Shown: piece by piece, positions 1 to 12,462 of the stretch
How positions within the stretch are numbered: position 1 is the stretch's first letter
How the letters are laid out: each line of letters begins with the position of its first letter
Source: Vandiemenella viatica
Taxonomy: Eukaryota; Arthropoda; Insecta; Orthoptera; Morabidae
Length of the DNA stretch: 64,000 nucleotides
Direction of reading: 5' to 3'
NCBI GenBank assembly: GCA_031002005.1
Contig: JARYHS010013630.1
Span: 235,483,539-235,547,538, forward strand
Notes under the pieces: generated by a model
The model's input: the letters and a program-made list of their open reading frames with translations, nothing else
Told to the model about the DNA's origin: nothing
Database searches by the model: none
Translations under genes and position numbers: made by a program

Positions 1-590
1 AAGATCTGTCTTAAAAACACTGTTAGTTATGAAATTGAAATTTGTCTTCCATATAGAATATATCCTGTATTTAAACGTCAGATACTAAATGCCGATGCTT
101 CTAATATAGTTCGTTCTTTTAAGCAGCGAAAAAACAAACAAATTTTAACTTAAATTCGCGGATAGAATAATAATAATGTATATGGATATATTGGCCGTGA
201 TATCCTCGAAGTGTTTGACCGCCGATTGACAATGTTTCGGTAACCCACGCATGAACGTTTGTCGTGGCTACCTAACCCGGTACCAGGTAAAGGGAACCTA
301 TAGCTTAACGCTGAATTAGAATTATGAAAGCGACCTGGTTTACTTCACATTGCACAACAAGCTGTGCTAGGGGTGAATGGCAAGGTAGTTTATGAGCGAT
401 GTTAATGTTGTTACTTAGACCATTCATCCAGCATTGAGAGATTATAAGTTTCCCAAAAACGTAAAAATAAAACCGTCGAACTACAAAGCGGCTACGCAAA
501 ATTACATCCATTGTCGCCACATCGTAACGGCTTAGCTGCTAACAGGTGATGGGAGCAGGTAACTAAGTACTTTGCATCCTCGAAAAGTGT
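1..590. other. AT-rich intergenic DNA, no gene seen
   Basis: No open frame here has a recognisable family or sustained coding character. The sequence is unique-looking AT-rich DNA and I see no repeat structure in it. Confidence 0.5.
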
Positions 591-885
591 GTGGCAGGTG
601 GCAGGCGTGGAGTGGCGCCCGTGCTCCTGCTCGGTCCGCTCTGGGATGAGGGCCGGGCAAGCGCATTACGGGCGGCCAACTAAAACTGCATTACGCCCTC
701 CGGCAGGCAGGCGGGGTATTAGCTGACTGGACGCGGCAGGCGCTCGTTCGCCACCATTACCAGGACACACTCCACTTACCGCCCACAGCACGCCATGGCG
801 GTGCCGGCCCACCGGCAGCAATATGGCACACCACATATGGTTGGGACAACTCACTGGCAAAACTGATTTCAAAAAGAAAACATGT
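591..885. other. GC-rich island, function unknown
   Basis: A sharply bounded GC-rich block with many CpG dinucleotides lies in AT-rich surroundings. It does not resemble the SINE, LINE or mariner families elsewhere in the window. A short minus-strand frame spans it but shows no motif. It could be a conserved regulatory element, a promoter-proximal CpG island or a first exon. This is inferred from composition only. Confidence 0.3.
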
Positions 886-1091
886 CGCAAACTAGCATCA
901 TATACCATTCTTATCGAACTATTGAAACGTTAATTTCACACCATAATCTGAAAACGAATACCCTTGGAAGTGGGCAGAGAAAGAAGGGAAAACAGAGTTA
1001 AAAAAATGAGAACAGGTATCTGAAGATTATTTGAATCGATGAAAAAGGAAAAAATTCCTTTAGACGTAGTTTTTCAACAACAAAAAAAGTA

Positions 1092-1261
1092 AATTAATTA
1101 TTTGTAGGAAAAAACATAAAAAACGCCTTCAAAAATGTACACTAAAAATGTTAAAATAACTTCAAATCTTGCATAGAAGAAAGTAAATCTAAATTGACAA
1201 TATTTTACATTACTGTTATTCAAATTTTTACATTAATTACTTATTTTTGGAGTCGGTGCCA
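1092..1261 (+). repeat. Left arm of long inverted repeat
   Basis: This arm pairs with 1637-1806. Its inner edge ends in GGAGTCGGTGCCA. The AAAACATAAAAA and AAAGTAAATCTAAAT blocks have reverse complements in the other arm. Confidence 0.75.
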
Positions 1262-1636
1262 ACAGTCATACTGAATTACTGAACTTTATTTGGTGTTCGA
1301 GGCAAAACGGAGAGTACGAAAAAAAAATCCAAATATTTTACAGCATGTCGTAAGTCAGATAGTGTTATTGTGGGAGCCAGCCAAGGGAAACAAATTAACT
1401 GCATTTAATCTTTGGCTAGGCGTTATTGGTCATATCTCTGGCACTAGAGTGTCAGTTGGTAGGCTGCATCATGCAATAAACGCTTTACTGTTAGTATAAT
1501 ATCGGCGTATCATCCGTGTGTTTCAGTTTTGTAAAAACATGTTTCTAGCATTAATTTTGGGCAAGTAGTAACATGATTTTTTATATATCATTGTTATTCA
1601 TTGTTGTTTTTATCTTTTTGTTTTTCTTGGTTTGGC

Positions 1637-1806
1637 TGGCACCGACTCCAAAAATAACTAATTAATGTAACAATTTCAATAACAGTAATACAAAATATTG
1701 TCCATTTAGATTTACTTTCTCTTATGCAAGGTATAAAGTTATTATAACATTTTAGTGTGCCTTTTTTGAAGGCGGTTTTTATGTTTTTTAAAACAATTAT
1801 TTTATT
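1637..1806 (-). repeat. Right arm of long inverted repeat
   Basis: This is the reverse-complement partner of 1092-1261. It begins TGGCACCGACTCCAAAAAT and loses similarity in an A/T tract near 1806. Confidence 0.75.
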
Positions 1807-2239
1807 TTTAAATTTTTGGTGGTATTACAGTTTATTTTGTATTTTGAATATGCCGCAGAAGTTCTAATTTTGCGAACTTTCTGGTAACTGAGTGGTTAAA
1901 GCGAAAACTGTCTTTATATACCCCAACAACTTCCAAAACAGGATGAATTTTATGTTGCGTTAAGGAAAGTCAATTTAACATTTTGCTCCAAGCTGTGTTT
2001 CGATATAATCATAACATCTGTTAAAGCTGCTGTTCGATAATCGAAACATGTAACATCTGGGCATTAATATATACCACATATACAAATCGTCTCTGGAATA
2101 TATCTATTTGTTCCGGCATCACACAGAAAATATAGATTTTTAATTGGTTTTCACAACTTAAAAGCTTGGGGTTCAAGTTGAAATCTGAAGTACATGTTGA
2201 GACATTACGACACATTTATTTTATAAATATTCTGCCATG

Positions 2240-4099
2240 ACTTAAAAATAGCTTAATTGATTTTGACGGGATTTAAAACTGTGGATTTTTGTATAGAACA
2301 TTGGAAATAAAAAGGCGTGGGGGTAAAGGGAAAGAAGGATTGTGTTTTTGTATACCAAATGTTGACTGCCTTTTCTGATTGATTTAAAGCTTTCGTGTGT
2401 AAATTTCTATTGATATCAGAAAAATGCTCTAGGTATATATATATAAAACTATTAAGGAGTGTGGAGACATAGTGTAGTTTTTGTAAAGCTAGTGTGGACA
2501 GTATTTTTCTCTTTGTTTTATAGTATACACGTGCAAAGTTCCATCGAACCAGATAAAACTATAGCTTTGTGTAAAGAATATTTGCAAAAATTAAATAGGA
2601 TAAGGGAGTGAGCGGTTGGGTTTTGTAAAAAAAATTTAGACACAACGTTTCTCTTTGTTTTTAGATATACATGTGCTGTGTTCCATCGAAATCTGATAAA
2701 AACTGTGTGTAAGCATAAAGAACATTGGAAATTAGAAGGCGTTGGGGTAGAAGGGAAGAGGGGTTGGGCTTCTGCAACCTAATTTAAACACAATTGTTCT
2801 GTGTGTTTTAAATTATAGATGTGAAAATTTACTTCAGTATCGAATAGAAACTGTAGATTTGTATAGATTAATGGGGTGGAAAGGGGGACAGAGGTTTGTC
2901 TTCTCGAAACCAAATATAGACAGTATTATTCTGTTTGTTTTTAAGTATACATTCAAAATCAGCTAGAAACAGTAGTTTTATAAAAATAAAATTAACAGTA
3001 ATTAAAAGAGTAGAAAGGGGAATAGGATTTGCGTTTGTGTTGAAAGTTATGTGAATAGTATTTTTCTTTTTATATTTGTTTTCAAGTAAACGCATGTGAA
3101 GTTCCACTGAAGAGGATTAAAATGTAGGTTGGTACAAAATTAAGGGAAGGGGATCTAGGGTAGTATCTGGATTTTTTGTCAGAAATCTTATCCATAAATA
3201 AATACATATATGTGACAACTTTCATAAAGATCGGTCAAATAGTGTCAACTGTAGCTTTTTAAAAATAAAATTGAAAAAAATCAATGGGGTGGAAACGGGG
3301 AGAGGGGTTTAGTTTTTGCAAACCAAAAGTTGACATTATTTTTCTCTTTGTTTTACAGTAAATATTTGTTAACTTCTATCTAAACCGGACAAAAACTGTG
3401 GGTTTGTATGAAAATTAAGCGCTTTAATGGGGAGAGGGGGTGATTTTTTAGTCAGAACTCTTCTTCATGAAAAAATACATATAAGCACCAACATTCATGG
3501 TAATCGGTCAAACGGTGGCGACTGTAGGTTTTTGTAAGGAACATTGACAAAAAGTAAGGGGTGGGACGTGGGAGAGGGGTTGAGCTTTGGCAGACCAAAT
3601 GTTGACAAGATTTGTTTTAAAGTATACATGTGCAATATTAAATCGAAATCAAATAGGAACTGTAGGTTTCTATACAATTATGGGGTGTAAAGTTTGGTTT
3701 TGTATTTCTTGTATATATATATTTGGTCATAAACCTTCACCATGAAAAATTACATAATTACATGCATATTCCAACTTTAATGGAGATCAGTTAAATGGTG
3801 TCGACTGTAGCTTTGTATAAATGAAAATTGTCAAAAATTAAAGGGGTGGATAAGGGAAGTGGGGTTTAGTTTTTCAAACCAAAAGTTGACAGTATTTTTG
3901 ACTATAAATTTCCAAAGTTCCATGGAAATCTGATAAAAATATGGGTTTTTATAAAAAAAAAAAAGGGAATAAAGGGGTAAAATGATCGGCTTCTCAATGA
4001 AATTCATATTGAACCATATTGGAGGTATACCCTGTCCACTAAACAAATTTCATTTAAATCGGTTCAAAATTGGCGAAGATATCGCTGTACATACATACC

Positions 4100-4158
<59 letters not shown>

Positions 4159-4200
4159 GACGCATTGAGTACCTCCTCCTTTTTTTTAAGTCGGTTAAAA
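2240..4200 (-). repeat. Degenerate tandem repeat field of an insect interspersed element
   Basis: Diverged units of roughly 150-200 bp recur. Each has a 'tgtaggtttttgta' block, a GGGG-rich stretch, 'accaaatgttgaca' and 'tttaaagtatacatgtg'. Read on the minus strand, the right edge starts with a CCGACTT box, then GGAGGAGGTACTC, then an A/T run and TATGTATGTACAGCGATATC. I recall this arrangement from a dispersed repeat in many insect genomes whose class I cannot assign. Similar unit text in the Helitron at 22.0-25.3 kb suggests a related internal array. No coding capacity is visible. Confidence 0.5.
4101..4156 (+). repeat. Poly(A) run, about 56 bp
   Basis: This uninterrupted A tract lies inside the element edge described at 2240-4200, where related copies carry a short T/A run. 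The length is prone to assembly error. Confidence 0.9.
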
Positions 4201-4539
4201 ATATATAAGGCAAACGGTATGTAGGATGTAAAAAGTCATTATTCTTGGTTTATAGTACAAACTAAGGGTAATATTTCCCACTTGATCCATATCATGTAAA
4301 GTTTTCCATAACCTCACAATCAAGACCAAAATGCTTGGTATATTTGCCTTTTACATCTCTCCGATTGTTGAAAGAACCATCGCTCAAATACTTCAATGAA
4401 ACATTTAAAAAGTTATAATAGAATTATTTTCAGAAATACTTGTTTACCTAAAAGTAGGTAAAATGCAGAAATCATAAAGTACATATACACGAAAAACAAA
4501 GGAAAATGAATGACTAAGTTTGAATAGTCTCTCCCTATA

Positions 4540-5765
4540 GCAATTTCCTCAACCATTCATTCAAGTTCTTGAGAGTTACTTTCTGCAAACCATCGCAATA
4601 TTCTGTTGTATAATTCTTTGTGTTCAAGTGTCTTGGCCACCTCCATGATCTTTTTCTGGTCAATTAGAACTTTATGGTCGTAGCATCTGGTGTCAGCAAA
4701 CTTCTTTACAAAGTTGAAAATTATCAATGTTCAGTCCATTTATGAATTTGAATTCTTCAACAAACCCTTCTGATATCTCCTGTATATGAAATATCTGTAT
4801 TGACTAATCTAAAAATCATAGAGATGGTGGAGACTCTGTTTACTTCTTGAATATTGATGGATACCAATCCTTGTAGCTGACTATCTGATGAGTTTTGACG
4901 GATCTCGTCGCAAATTATGATATTTTCTTCGCATTTTAGATGCGGTTGTCAAACTGTAAAGGTGTATGTATTCGATCATAAAGTTGCACAGTTCTCTTCA
5001 CGACGGCAAAATCTCTATCGCATGTTTGTAAGCTAAACCCACATTAAGGGAAGTACTGATAAGTTGTTGAAGAAACCTGATAACCGTGGAACCGTGTGGT
5101 TTTGATTTTGCTCTCCACAATCATTGCTGAACACTTGTAGTATTCACTTCAAATGGAATGCAAGTGTATACAGAATCACACAGAAAGCTATACATTTCAT
5201 CGGGTCATTTTTTACAAGTTCCTTCGTGGTAAGTATAAAACGCAGATTTACCGTCTTCAAAGTTGTGGATACAAAACATTATGTGCTATAATTTCCTTAA
5301 ATAAAACGTTTCCTGAACTGGAAGTAAAGGAAGATGTATACTTTGTGTGTAATCAAATACTTTCCTGCTACATAGTGTGACTTTTACTTCATTCGGTTCA
5401 CATGTCTTGGTTCCGCGTTAATGAACGAAAGTTCAGCAGTTCCAACCCTTTTGGTACCATTATTAAGTGTAGGAGACTTAACTTTATTTCCTAGTTCCTC
5501 ACATTGTGAGCACACGTTCACTTGCGGACCGCCAAATCGATAGTTAAAATTTTTGTTGGAAGTACCTCAGATAATATTTGTATTTCACTTTATTTTTCAG
5601 ATCATGATGCTTTTCCAAGAAGAGTTCAAACATTGTCTTACGCGTAGAATCACACTCCATATACATTACAGATGAAAGCGTGTAATGTGAAACCTTGCGA
5701 GAAGTGCGCTCTGCCAAAGAAAGTCGGAACAATAGACTAATGAGAGCAAAAAGGAAAACATTCAC
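4540..5765 (-). pseudogene. Decayed transposase-like ORF of an unclassified insect repeat family
   Basis: Several minus-strand fragments, in order from right to left, read like one protein interrupted by frameshifts and stops. An N-terminal part (5544-5765) has SHYT, then MYMECDS, then YYLRYFQQKF. A pair of cysteines in CSQCEELGNK follows near 5500. Then come FYLRKL and IHNFEDGKSAFYTYHEG near 5250-5310, a QN pair, and CDRDFAVVKR near 5020. I recall this order (SHY, YY..F...F, C..C, FY.R.L, IH, HEG, C..QN, CDRDF) from long repetitive uncharacterised insect proteins thought to be DDE-type transposases. The protein family is recalled, not searched. The copy cannot encode a full protein, and no terminal repeats were found. 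A decayed host gene is less likely. Confidence 0.5.
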
Positions 5766-7190
5766 GGAATCTTTTCTTTTTGAATGTCGCTGAAACTTTA
5801 ACAGCTGTTTTTAACCCATTAGAAGTCAAGAAAAGTTTTCTCTCTATAGGTCAATAGATGGGAACAGGGTTAGCGTACAAAATGGCTATATCAGTTTAAA
5901 ACGGAGTTTTCATTTTACATCTCATCGATTCAATTGCTGAATAGCTTTCATGTTCATTTCATCTCTTACTTTTTTTCTGTACACTTGTTTGATACAGTCC
6001 TCTATCTCTTACTATCCAGAGGTAATCTCCACTCATTCACTACGACCCCAGGATTACTTGCTTCAGATACCTCAGTCTCCGTTGTTATTTTTTATTTCTG
6101 CAGTACTTTCAGTCGTTTATTCGTCTTGTTAACAAGTTAATTGACTTCTTAATCTCTTAATTATAAACTTCATTCACAATCCTAAAACTTATTTTTTTTT
6201 AAAGATGGTCCGTGAATTATTTTCCTCACCCATTATGTGATATACAAGATCCTTTAAAATTTTGAATTAGTTTTTATAGTGTAGTCCTATATTTCTAATT
6301 TCAATTTTCTTTCTGAAGTTCCCAAACCCCGACCTTCACTATCAGAATGCACTGTGCTTCATATACATAAACGATCGTTCTGATACTTTTACAGAGTTTT
6401 GGTTTCTCTTCTTGTAGTTAGTTTTCCGTACTAGTCTGCTTTTGATATCATGCTAAATTCTACCTTTGTTTGTCATTTCCGACTTAAATAAAACTATTAT
6501 TTTACTTTTTCTAATACATTCATTCTAGTTTTTCAGCTGTAATGTATAACATTTCTTCATTTCATCAAATTATTCTTAGTTTTTATCATACCAAATTATC
6601 AAAAAAAAAATTGTTCCCAACGGTCCATAAAAGCTACACACTCTTGCCTATATTTTGGCCACAACATCTTCACAGATGATAGTTGTAGTAACTCTTACCT
6701 GGGAACAGAACACTGCTATCAGCGAATGGTGGCATAGTTAGTGTTTAACCTTGAAACTTCATAGAGCAGAATTATTTCTCCTCAATTGCTTATCCCATAT
6801 AAAAGGAGAACAAGAGTAGCAACAGACGACCTCGTATCCTTGATTGACACCGTTTTATTCTTACGTTTATACATTTTATTATTCTTTACTTTGTTTTCAG
6901 CTTCCTGTGAAGATTGTAAGTTGTTTTGTTACCATGGTTTTTATACACACAACGTTTTTGTAATGTCATTCCTTTTTAACATCAACTAAACTTTTTCCAA
7001 GATCACACATACCTCTAATTGTTATTCTTAACTGCCTCTTTCAATGTTGATTGTAAGAACGGAATACATACTTCTTCTAAAACCTGACTGTTATCAAAAC
7101 TATGCTGATAGTCAATTGTCTTTATAATAACATAATTAATTTGAACTGTTAGTTCTGAATAATTTGTTATCTTTAAAAAAAAATCAATGA
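5766..7190. other. AT-rich DNA without recognisable gene
   Basis: Only short frames of low complexity occur here. No repeat family or RNA gene was recognised. Confidence 0.4.
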
Positions 7191-7194
7191 GAAC

Positions 7195-7400
7195 TATTGT
7201 TCAGTTCGTGTTTAGTGATTGGTTAAGGCTCAGACCTAATATTAGGAGGAAGTGCGTTCAATTTCCAGTCAAACCATTCAGTTTTCGAAAATTACTCCAT
7301 CGAATGCCGGGATGGATTATACCGGAGTACGTCGTCGAATACTTTCTCCTTTATTACCCTTGTACCAGTCTCAGTACTTATGGCTACGACGTCAACAAGC
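7195..7400 (+). mobile_element. Old tRNA-derived SINE copy (family B)
   Basis: A degenerate tRNA-like head, with 'gattggttaaggctcaga' and 'gttcaatttccagtc' as the A- and B-box areas, precedes a body containing AATGCCGGGATGG. The head-to-body layout is the one seen in the clearer family B copies near 16.8 and 57.7 kb. The copy is strongly diverged. Confidence 0.5.
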
Positions 7401-7689
7401 AGTAAAGTTGTGATAAAATAAATTTGTATGATTTTTCTAAAGTCATGCATACATAAAACTTAAACTGGGAGCAACAAAAAAACTTCTATTCTTAAAACAA
7501 ATGATTAATTCTGAAACATTTTCAGCCCGAATAGCTGATATAGAAAGTAGAAAGTTGGTATATATTGTATATTTTAAATGAATTATCAACTGTGGCGCCT
7601 ATTAATGGACAAATTCTTTATTGACGTGAAAGGTTTTTTAAGTCACATAAACGTAGTTGAAGAAGTAAATGAGCAATAAACCCCGGTCA

Positions 7690-7812
7690 GCATACAGAAG
7701 TCGATTCAGCTATAGTGTCAATGCAAGCAACTACATGTGGAGGATTCTCGTTTGAATTCCGACCACCGAGATTCCGACTTTCCATGGTTTCCGTAAATCA
7801 TTCCAGGTAGAG
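7690..7812 (+). mobile_element. Partial tRNA-derived SINE copy
   Basis: It has a B-box-like 'gtttgaattccgaccacc', then 'gattccgactttccatgg' and 'cgtaaatcattccaggta'. These correspond to the tRNA head and start of the body in common insect SINEs. The 3' part is missing. Confidence 0.5.
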
Positions 7813-8254
7813 ATTGTAAGTCATTCTAAAATGCACAAAGAGGAATAAATTTACCTTCACTGTTTTTACCAAATCTGCTGCCACAAGAAATAAAATGTAA
7901 TCTAATGCACCTCACAACCTTCCGACAGTGATCTTCTGCTTCAAAACCTATTTTACTCTGTACAATAGTCCACTTTTTCGTACTTGGAAACATTAAACGA
8001 CTGAAAATGTGTACTTTCAGGCAAGTAAGAGATAGTGTCAAAGTTATTACCAATTACTTGAATAGTGCATGATGTTTTTCAAACTATGTAACAAAGTAAA
8101 AATATCATGATTTTAGAAACTCTATTTAAATAACATTGGATTTCAAGCGTTTGAAGTAAACATTGAAAATTGTCTATTGATGTTGGATTCTTTTTCTTTA
8201 CTTCTTCTATGATAGCATTCTGGCGTTCTTCACATTACAAAGCTAATTGTATAA

Positions 8255-8375
8255 GAGGTTAGGGTCGAATAAAGGGCCTTTGAAAATCCGCGAAAGACAG
8301 AGTTTCGATCAGAGAATCCTTCGACCTTCAGTCAGATGACTTAACCACCAGACAACTTGATGAATATATGAAGTA
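8255..8375 (-). mobile_element. Old SINE copy (family A, minus strand)
   Basis: On the minus strand the text runs 'gtctggtggttaag', 'tctgactgaaggtcgaa', then a B-box-like 'gatcgaaactc' and 'gattttcaaagg'. This follows the head of the well-preserved copy at 16013-16318. The body is lost. Confidence 0.5.
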
Positions 8376-8399
8376 TCGTTAGTCTATTTCCTTTATTCT

Positions 8400-11300
8400 C
8401 GTTTCATAAAATCTGAGCCAATGAACTCATCCATGTTTGAATAGTTAGCTGCGGAAAAGGGAAGAACTTTCCACTTTCTTTGGTAATAAATACTGTTCTT
8501 TTAAGTTACTAATTATCAGTGTAGTAAATTACTGATATTTCATAAATTTCTCATAGTACGTTCTTAAAACTGTCGCGCTTGTTTACTCAAGCCACCGTAA
8601 TATCACTGTCAAATTCGCAGCACCTTGCCGCACTTTCTTCTAACAAAATGCGTCTTTCTACCCCTCTGCCTACTACTGAATTGTCTCTGTCAATTTATTT
8701 CTAACGAATTCACTGACGAGCATTAGTCGTAAATTTAACTCCCGCATTTCGCGGTGTCTCTACCGCTGCCTACATTATATATCCAACGTTTGTGCAGCGT
8801 GCCTTTTTCACTGTGCGCAAGCAATTATACTGCTCTCTGTCCGCACGAAGACTGCCACCTCAGACGAAACTTGTTATGATATATGACTTCCGGATTAAGA
8901 TGATGCCGCTGGTTTGGCCTGGAAACCAAACAGTTTGCCTATATATCGTGAAAATATGACGAAAAAATACTCCTTTATGCTTACAAGCCCTCATCAATAC
9001 AATTAAGTTATTAAACTGCTCGTAATAAATGTTTTTATTAGTAATTACAAATTGCATTCCATTAACTCCGTCAGTACCACGTGTGTTACTTGTATAAATA
9101 TACTGATCAGAAAAAGAAACCTTACATTAACATCAATGGTTGCAAAAGTATTTAAGTGGAGTTTATCCATCGTTATATACATATGATAAACCTATTTTCT
9201 CCTATTCACACATCTTCCTCAGATATCTGATTTAGTGAAATATGTGGCACCAGATTATTTTATTGAGAAATTGTTTTACAGGATTAACATTTAAGGCAGT
9301 CCGCTTTCTCCAAGGAAGTATGTGTTTCGTGAATGTTATACACTCTTCTACACTTTCATTGGGAAGTCATTATCAGACATTTTCGGTTTCTTATAACAAT
9401 TGGTATAAGTTTCGAACCAATAGACTTAAAAAGTTGTTGGTTTAATACGAATTTACCTATTCTTAAATCCCTTCCATCAGCTGTAAAATTTAGAATGTGA
9501 CCTACTCAATCAGCCATTCACGCTATTAAGTCGAATCCTGATCAATCTTACAGTGATCGATTTTTGCATTTCCAAATTCATTCATATCAAGTACAGTTCT
9601 TACATTAAAAAAATTAAAGTTTAGTTCTTCCCAGCAATAATACTAAAACTGTTACATCTCGTATTGCCAGAGCCCAGCAGCTTTTTATTTTACTAAAAAG
9701 AATAAATTTTGTTTCATAGTATTTAACTAAAAAATTAACTCCATATCCTCTAACTTAGCTTTAGTACTTTATCCACATATTCGCATATAAATGAAAGAGC
9801 CATTGCTTACTATACCACGTGTACTATTGCAGCCGTTATTAAAACTAATAAAAGTATTCTACTTCACGTAAACTTAAATCTTAGTTATACTACGTCTGCT
9901 GTTACAGCTATTTTTAAAACTAATATAATGAAATTACTTCAAAAGAACTTACATGTTAGTACTTTATCCACTCTTTGAAACTGTACATACGCAATTTAGA
10001 CTGAATTTTACTGAAAATTTTTCAGAACCACATCCATATAAGTCTGCATTAATTGTTACAGAATAACTACATTATATCCAATTTTGGTTTACTGGAGGCT
10101 CGGTTGGTGTCAGGTACTGTTCATTACTTAGGTCCAGCAGTGCCTCGGTTAGCTGTTGGAACTTTTGAACCTTCAGCCCAACCAACTGACCGGTTGTCGA
10201 ACTTTTAATTAGTTTGCTTCCTGATGTCCCGTTAAATTTCGTCGTAAACCGATTTTACATCTGCTACTTTTAGAGTAATTGATTCCGTCAACTAGTCACT
10301 GTGGAAATGTGTTAATGTTGGCAAATTAACTGTTTGAATACTGAAGATGTATCAGAAACTTTATAAAAATATCCTTTGAATCGTTTAACAGTCATATAAT
10401 TCTAAATGGTAGAGCAGATACGTACCAAACATTCATACTGGAAACTATAATGTCCTTCTTCTAATTTTCTGTGTTTATTTATAAATCTTTACTCTGGGAT
10501 TTTGTTCTGAAATAAAATGATAACAGACTGTTTGAGAGGTTAAAATATATATATATATATATATACCCAAAATGTTTTATGTGTCACTGTAGAATGCACA
10601 TTAGCTCCTAACAACCATTGGTTTTACACTTTTAGATGGTTTATTCAGATAAACTTCTTCATCCTTGTGATATCATAATTCAGCTCTGTTTTACTCACCA
10701 AATATAATTTTCATTTAGTACAAATATTTTTCCGTCTATTTTAGAGGGTTAAATGCTATCACTTTTTTATCCTTATTTTTAATATTAGGCCAAACACATT
10801 CTATTTTGCACCTTCACGATGTCCTCCGGCCAAAATTCGCCCCCGGCGCCTGTTTATCTATGTAAACAATGCATGTCATATTTTTTTGCAAGGTCCACCA
10901 TTAGAAGCACCTTGACCTTATAAAAGCTTCAATTACTTGATAGTTTCTGCCTAACAGTTGAAATGTTTTGTGATTCTATTAAAAAAAATACGTTTTCTCA
11001 AATCTTCCTGTTGTAGTTTTACCCTTAACCCATTTTCTTAATCTAAACTCTTCTCTAAAGCTCCTCCTAATCAATTCAAAGTATTATCTGACTTTAAATA
11101 CTTATTTTGAACTTACTACGCTAATTAAATTATTTTGTCTTCTTAATAATATCTTTGTTGTTGGCCACGTTCCATAATTGATGCATAATTTTTTTATATA
11201 AAACACCGTCTATTAATAAATATTTATTAATGTTTTTCTCCAGGCGCGTTTCGCCCTTTTAGAGTGGGGCATTATCATTGGTAAAATTGTGGTAACGATC

Positions 11301-12270
11301 ACATGTTAGTCCGGAACACTACTTTCTACATTCCTCTGGACTAGTATTACATTATACAATTAAGTATTGCTCATTGTAACCTTACGATGACAAGATATTT
11401 GCTTAAATTGAAAACATAGGCGAAGTTTCTATAGAATATTGAGCACCACTACATCCAGGAGTTCCCTTTTCGGTTACTTCACTCCCATGATTGCAGAATT
11501 AGTGACAAAGTATTCATTACTTGCATGTGTACGATACGTTTGTACACTACTTTTTGATAACACTTCGAAAAATCAATTCTCAATTAAATATACAGAAATT
11601 TAACACAGCTACTACAACGTTTGTTTGTTAAGTAACCTTTGGAATTTAAATGAATCTTATAGTAAATGATATATTACAAATGTATGTTACTTAGTATCAC
11701 AATTACAAAAGTACAGGTTGTCAAATATGAAATACTAGCTTTTATGTTTGATAATTCTATTTTGTCTTTAGACATTGCCTTTTAACTGTTTTACAGTATC
11801 TTAACAAAGGATTGCTTTATGTACCTTGTGAAGAAACTGTAGACAGTAATTTTTACCTACTTTTTGAGGTTTCTACATGAATCTACAGATATTGACTTTG
11901 GCTACGTGACAAATCGGAATGCCTTAAACTGTACAGATGAATACCAGCCGTGTAGTGCGCCGTTTTTATGTGTGACGCAATATCAAACAATAAATATGTT
12001 CAGGAATATTTTCCATGAAACGTTAGCTATAATTGCATAGTGCTTAGACGAAGAACAGAACGAAAGATTTTCGGATTTCTTAACGGTATTTACTTGTGAA
12101 CCCGATGTTGAGTCACTGTAAGAAGTACTATATCATATTTTTAATTGTTCTCATTAAAATGATTCATTTTGTGTTTACGTCCAAGTAGCATTAGCATCTG
12201 TTTTCCTGTGGTACTAGTATTTTGAGTAACCAGGAACACATATGAAAACGTACTTCTCTGTGCACGTACC
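8400..12270. other. AT-rich DNA without recognisable gene
   Basis: I saw no open frame with a family signature. The stretch contains a (TA)n run at about 10540-10564 and otherwise looks like unannotated intergenic or ancient repeat DNA. Confidence 0.4.
10540..10564. repeat. (TA)n microsatellite
   Basis: About twelve TA dinucleotides occur in a row. Confidence 0.9.
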
Positions 12271-12272
12271 AA

Positions 12273-12288
12273 TTTATTTTTCAACTGT
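12273..12288 (+). repeat. Target-site duplication, left copy
   Basis: Identical to 12463-12478. It flanks the 174-bp palindromic insert. Confidence 0.85.
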
Positions 12289-12462
12289 TATCTTGGTTGT
12301 CCGGGTTGAACCGCGTCAATTTATCGAAACATAACGTTTCGGTCATCATTTTTTGGCCTTCTTCAGAGGATGGCCGAAACGTTAGGTTTCGATAAATTGA
12401 CGCGGTTCACCCCAGACAACCGAGATAACATTGACAACGACCGCGGAAATCTGCGCAACCAC
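12289..12462. mobile_element. 174-bp palindromic insertion with 16-bp target duplication
   Basis: The 16-mer TTTATTTTTCAACTGT occurs at 12273-12288 and again, identical, at 12463-12478, bracketing exactly 174 bp. The insert opens with a 59-bp arm (12289-12347) that is the reverse complement of 12369-12427 with five mismatches, around a 21-bp spacer. A 35-bp unpaired tail (12428-12462) follows. A long exact duplication suggests target-primed insertion of an RNA copy rather than a cut-and-paste element. There is no coding capacity and no poly(A). Confidence 0.75.

Larger units (their letters stand above)
1092..1806. mobile_element. Element with ~170-bp terminal inverted repeats
   Basis: The segment 1092-1261 is repeated in inverted orientation at 1637-1806. 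The arms match over about 170 bp with scattered substitutions, roughly 85-90% by eye. The inner ends are marked by GGAGTCGGTGCC and its reverse complement. The 375-bp centre holds a 69-codon plus-strand frame (1290-1499) with no recognised domain. The layout resembles a foldback or long-TIR non-autonomous DNA transposon. No target duplication could be fixed because both outer edges are low-complexity A/T. Confidence 0.6.

Noticed and set aside
1249..1262. GGAGTCGGTGCC resembles the end of a Cas9 guide scaffold
   Set aside because: Chance short match. It is part of the insect inverted-repeat arm and no CRISPR context exists.
3982..4224. 80-codon plus-strand frame with poly-lysine
   Set aside because: Created by the long A run inside a repeat.
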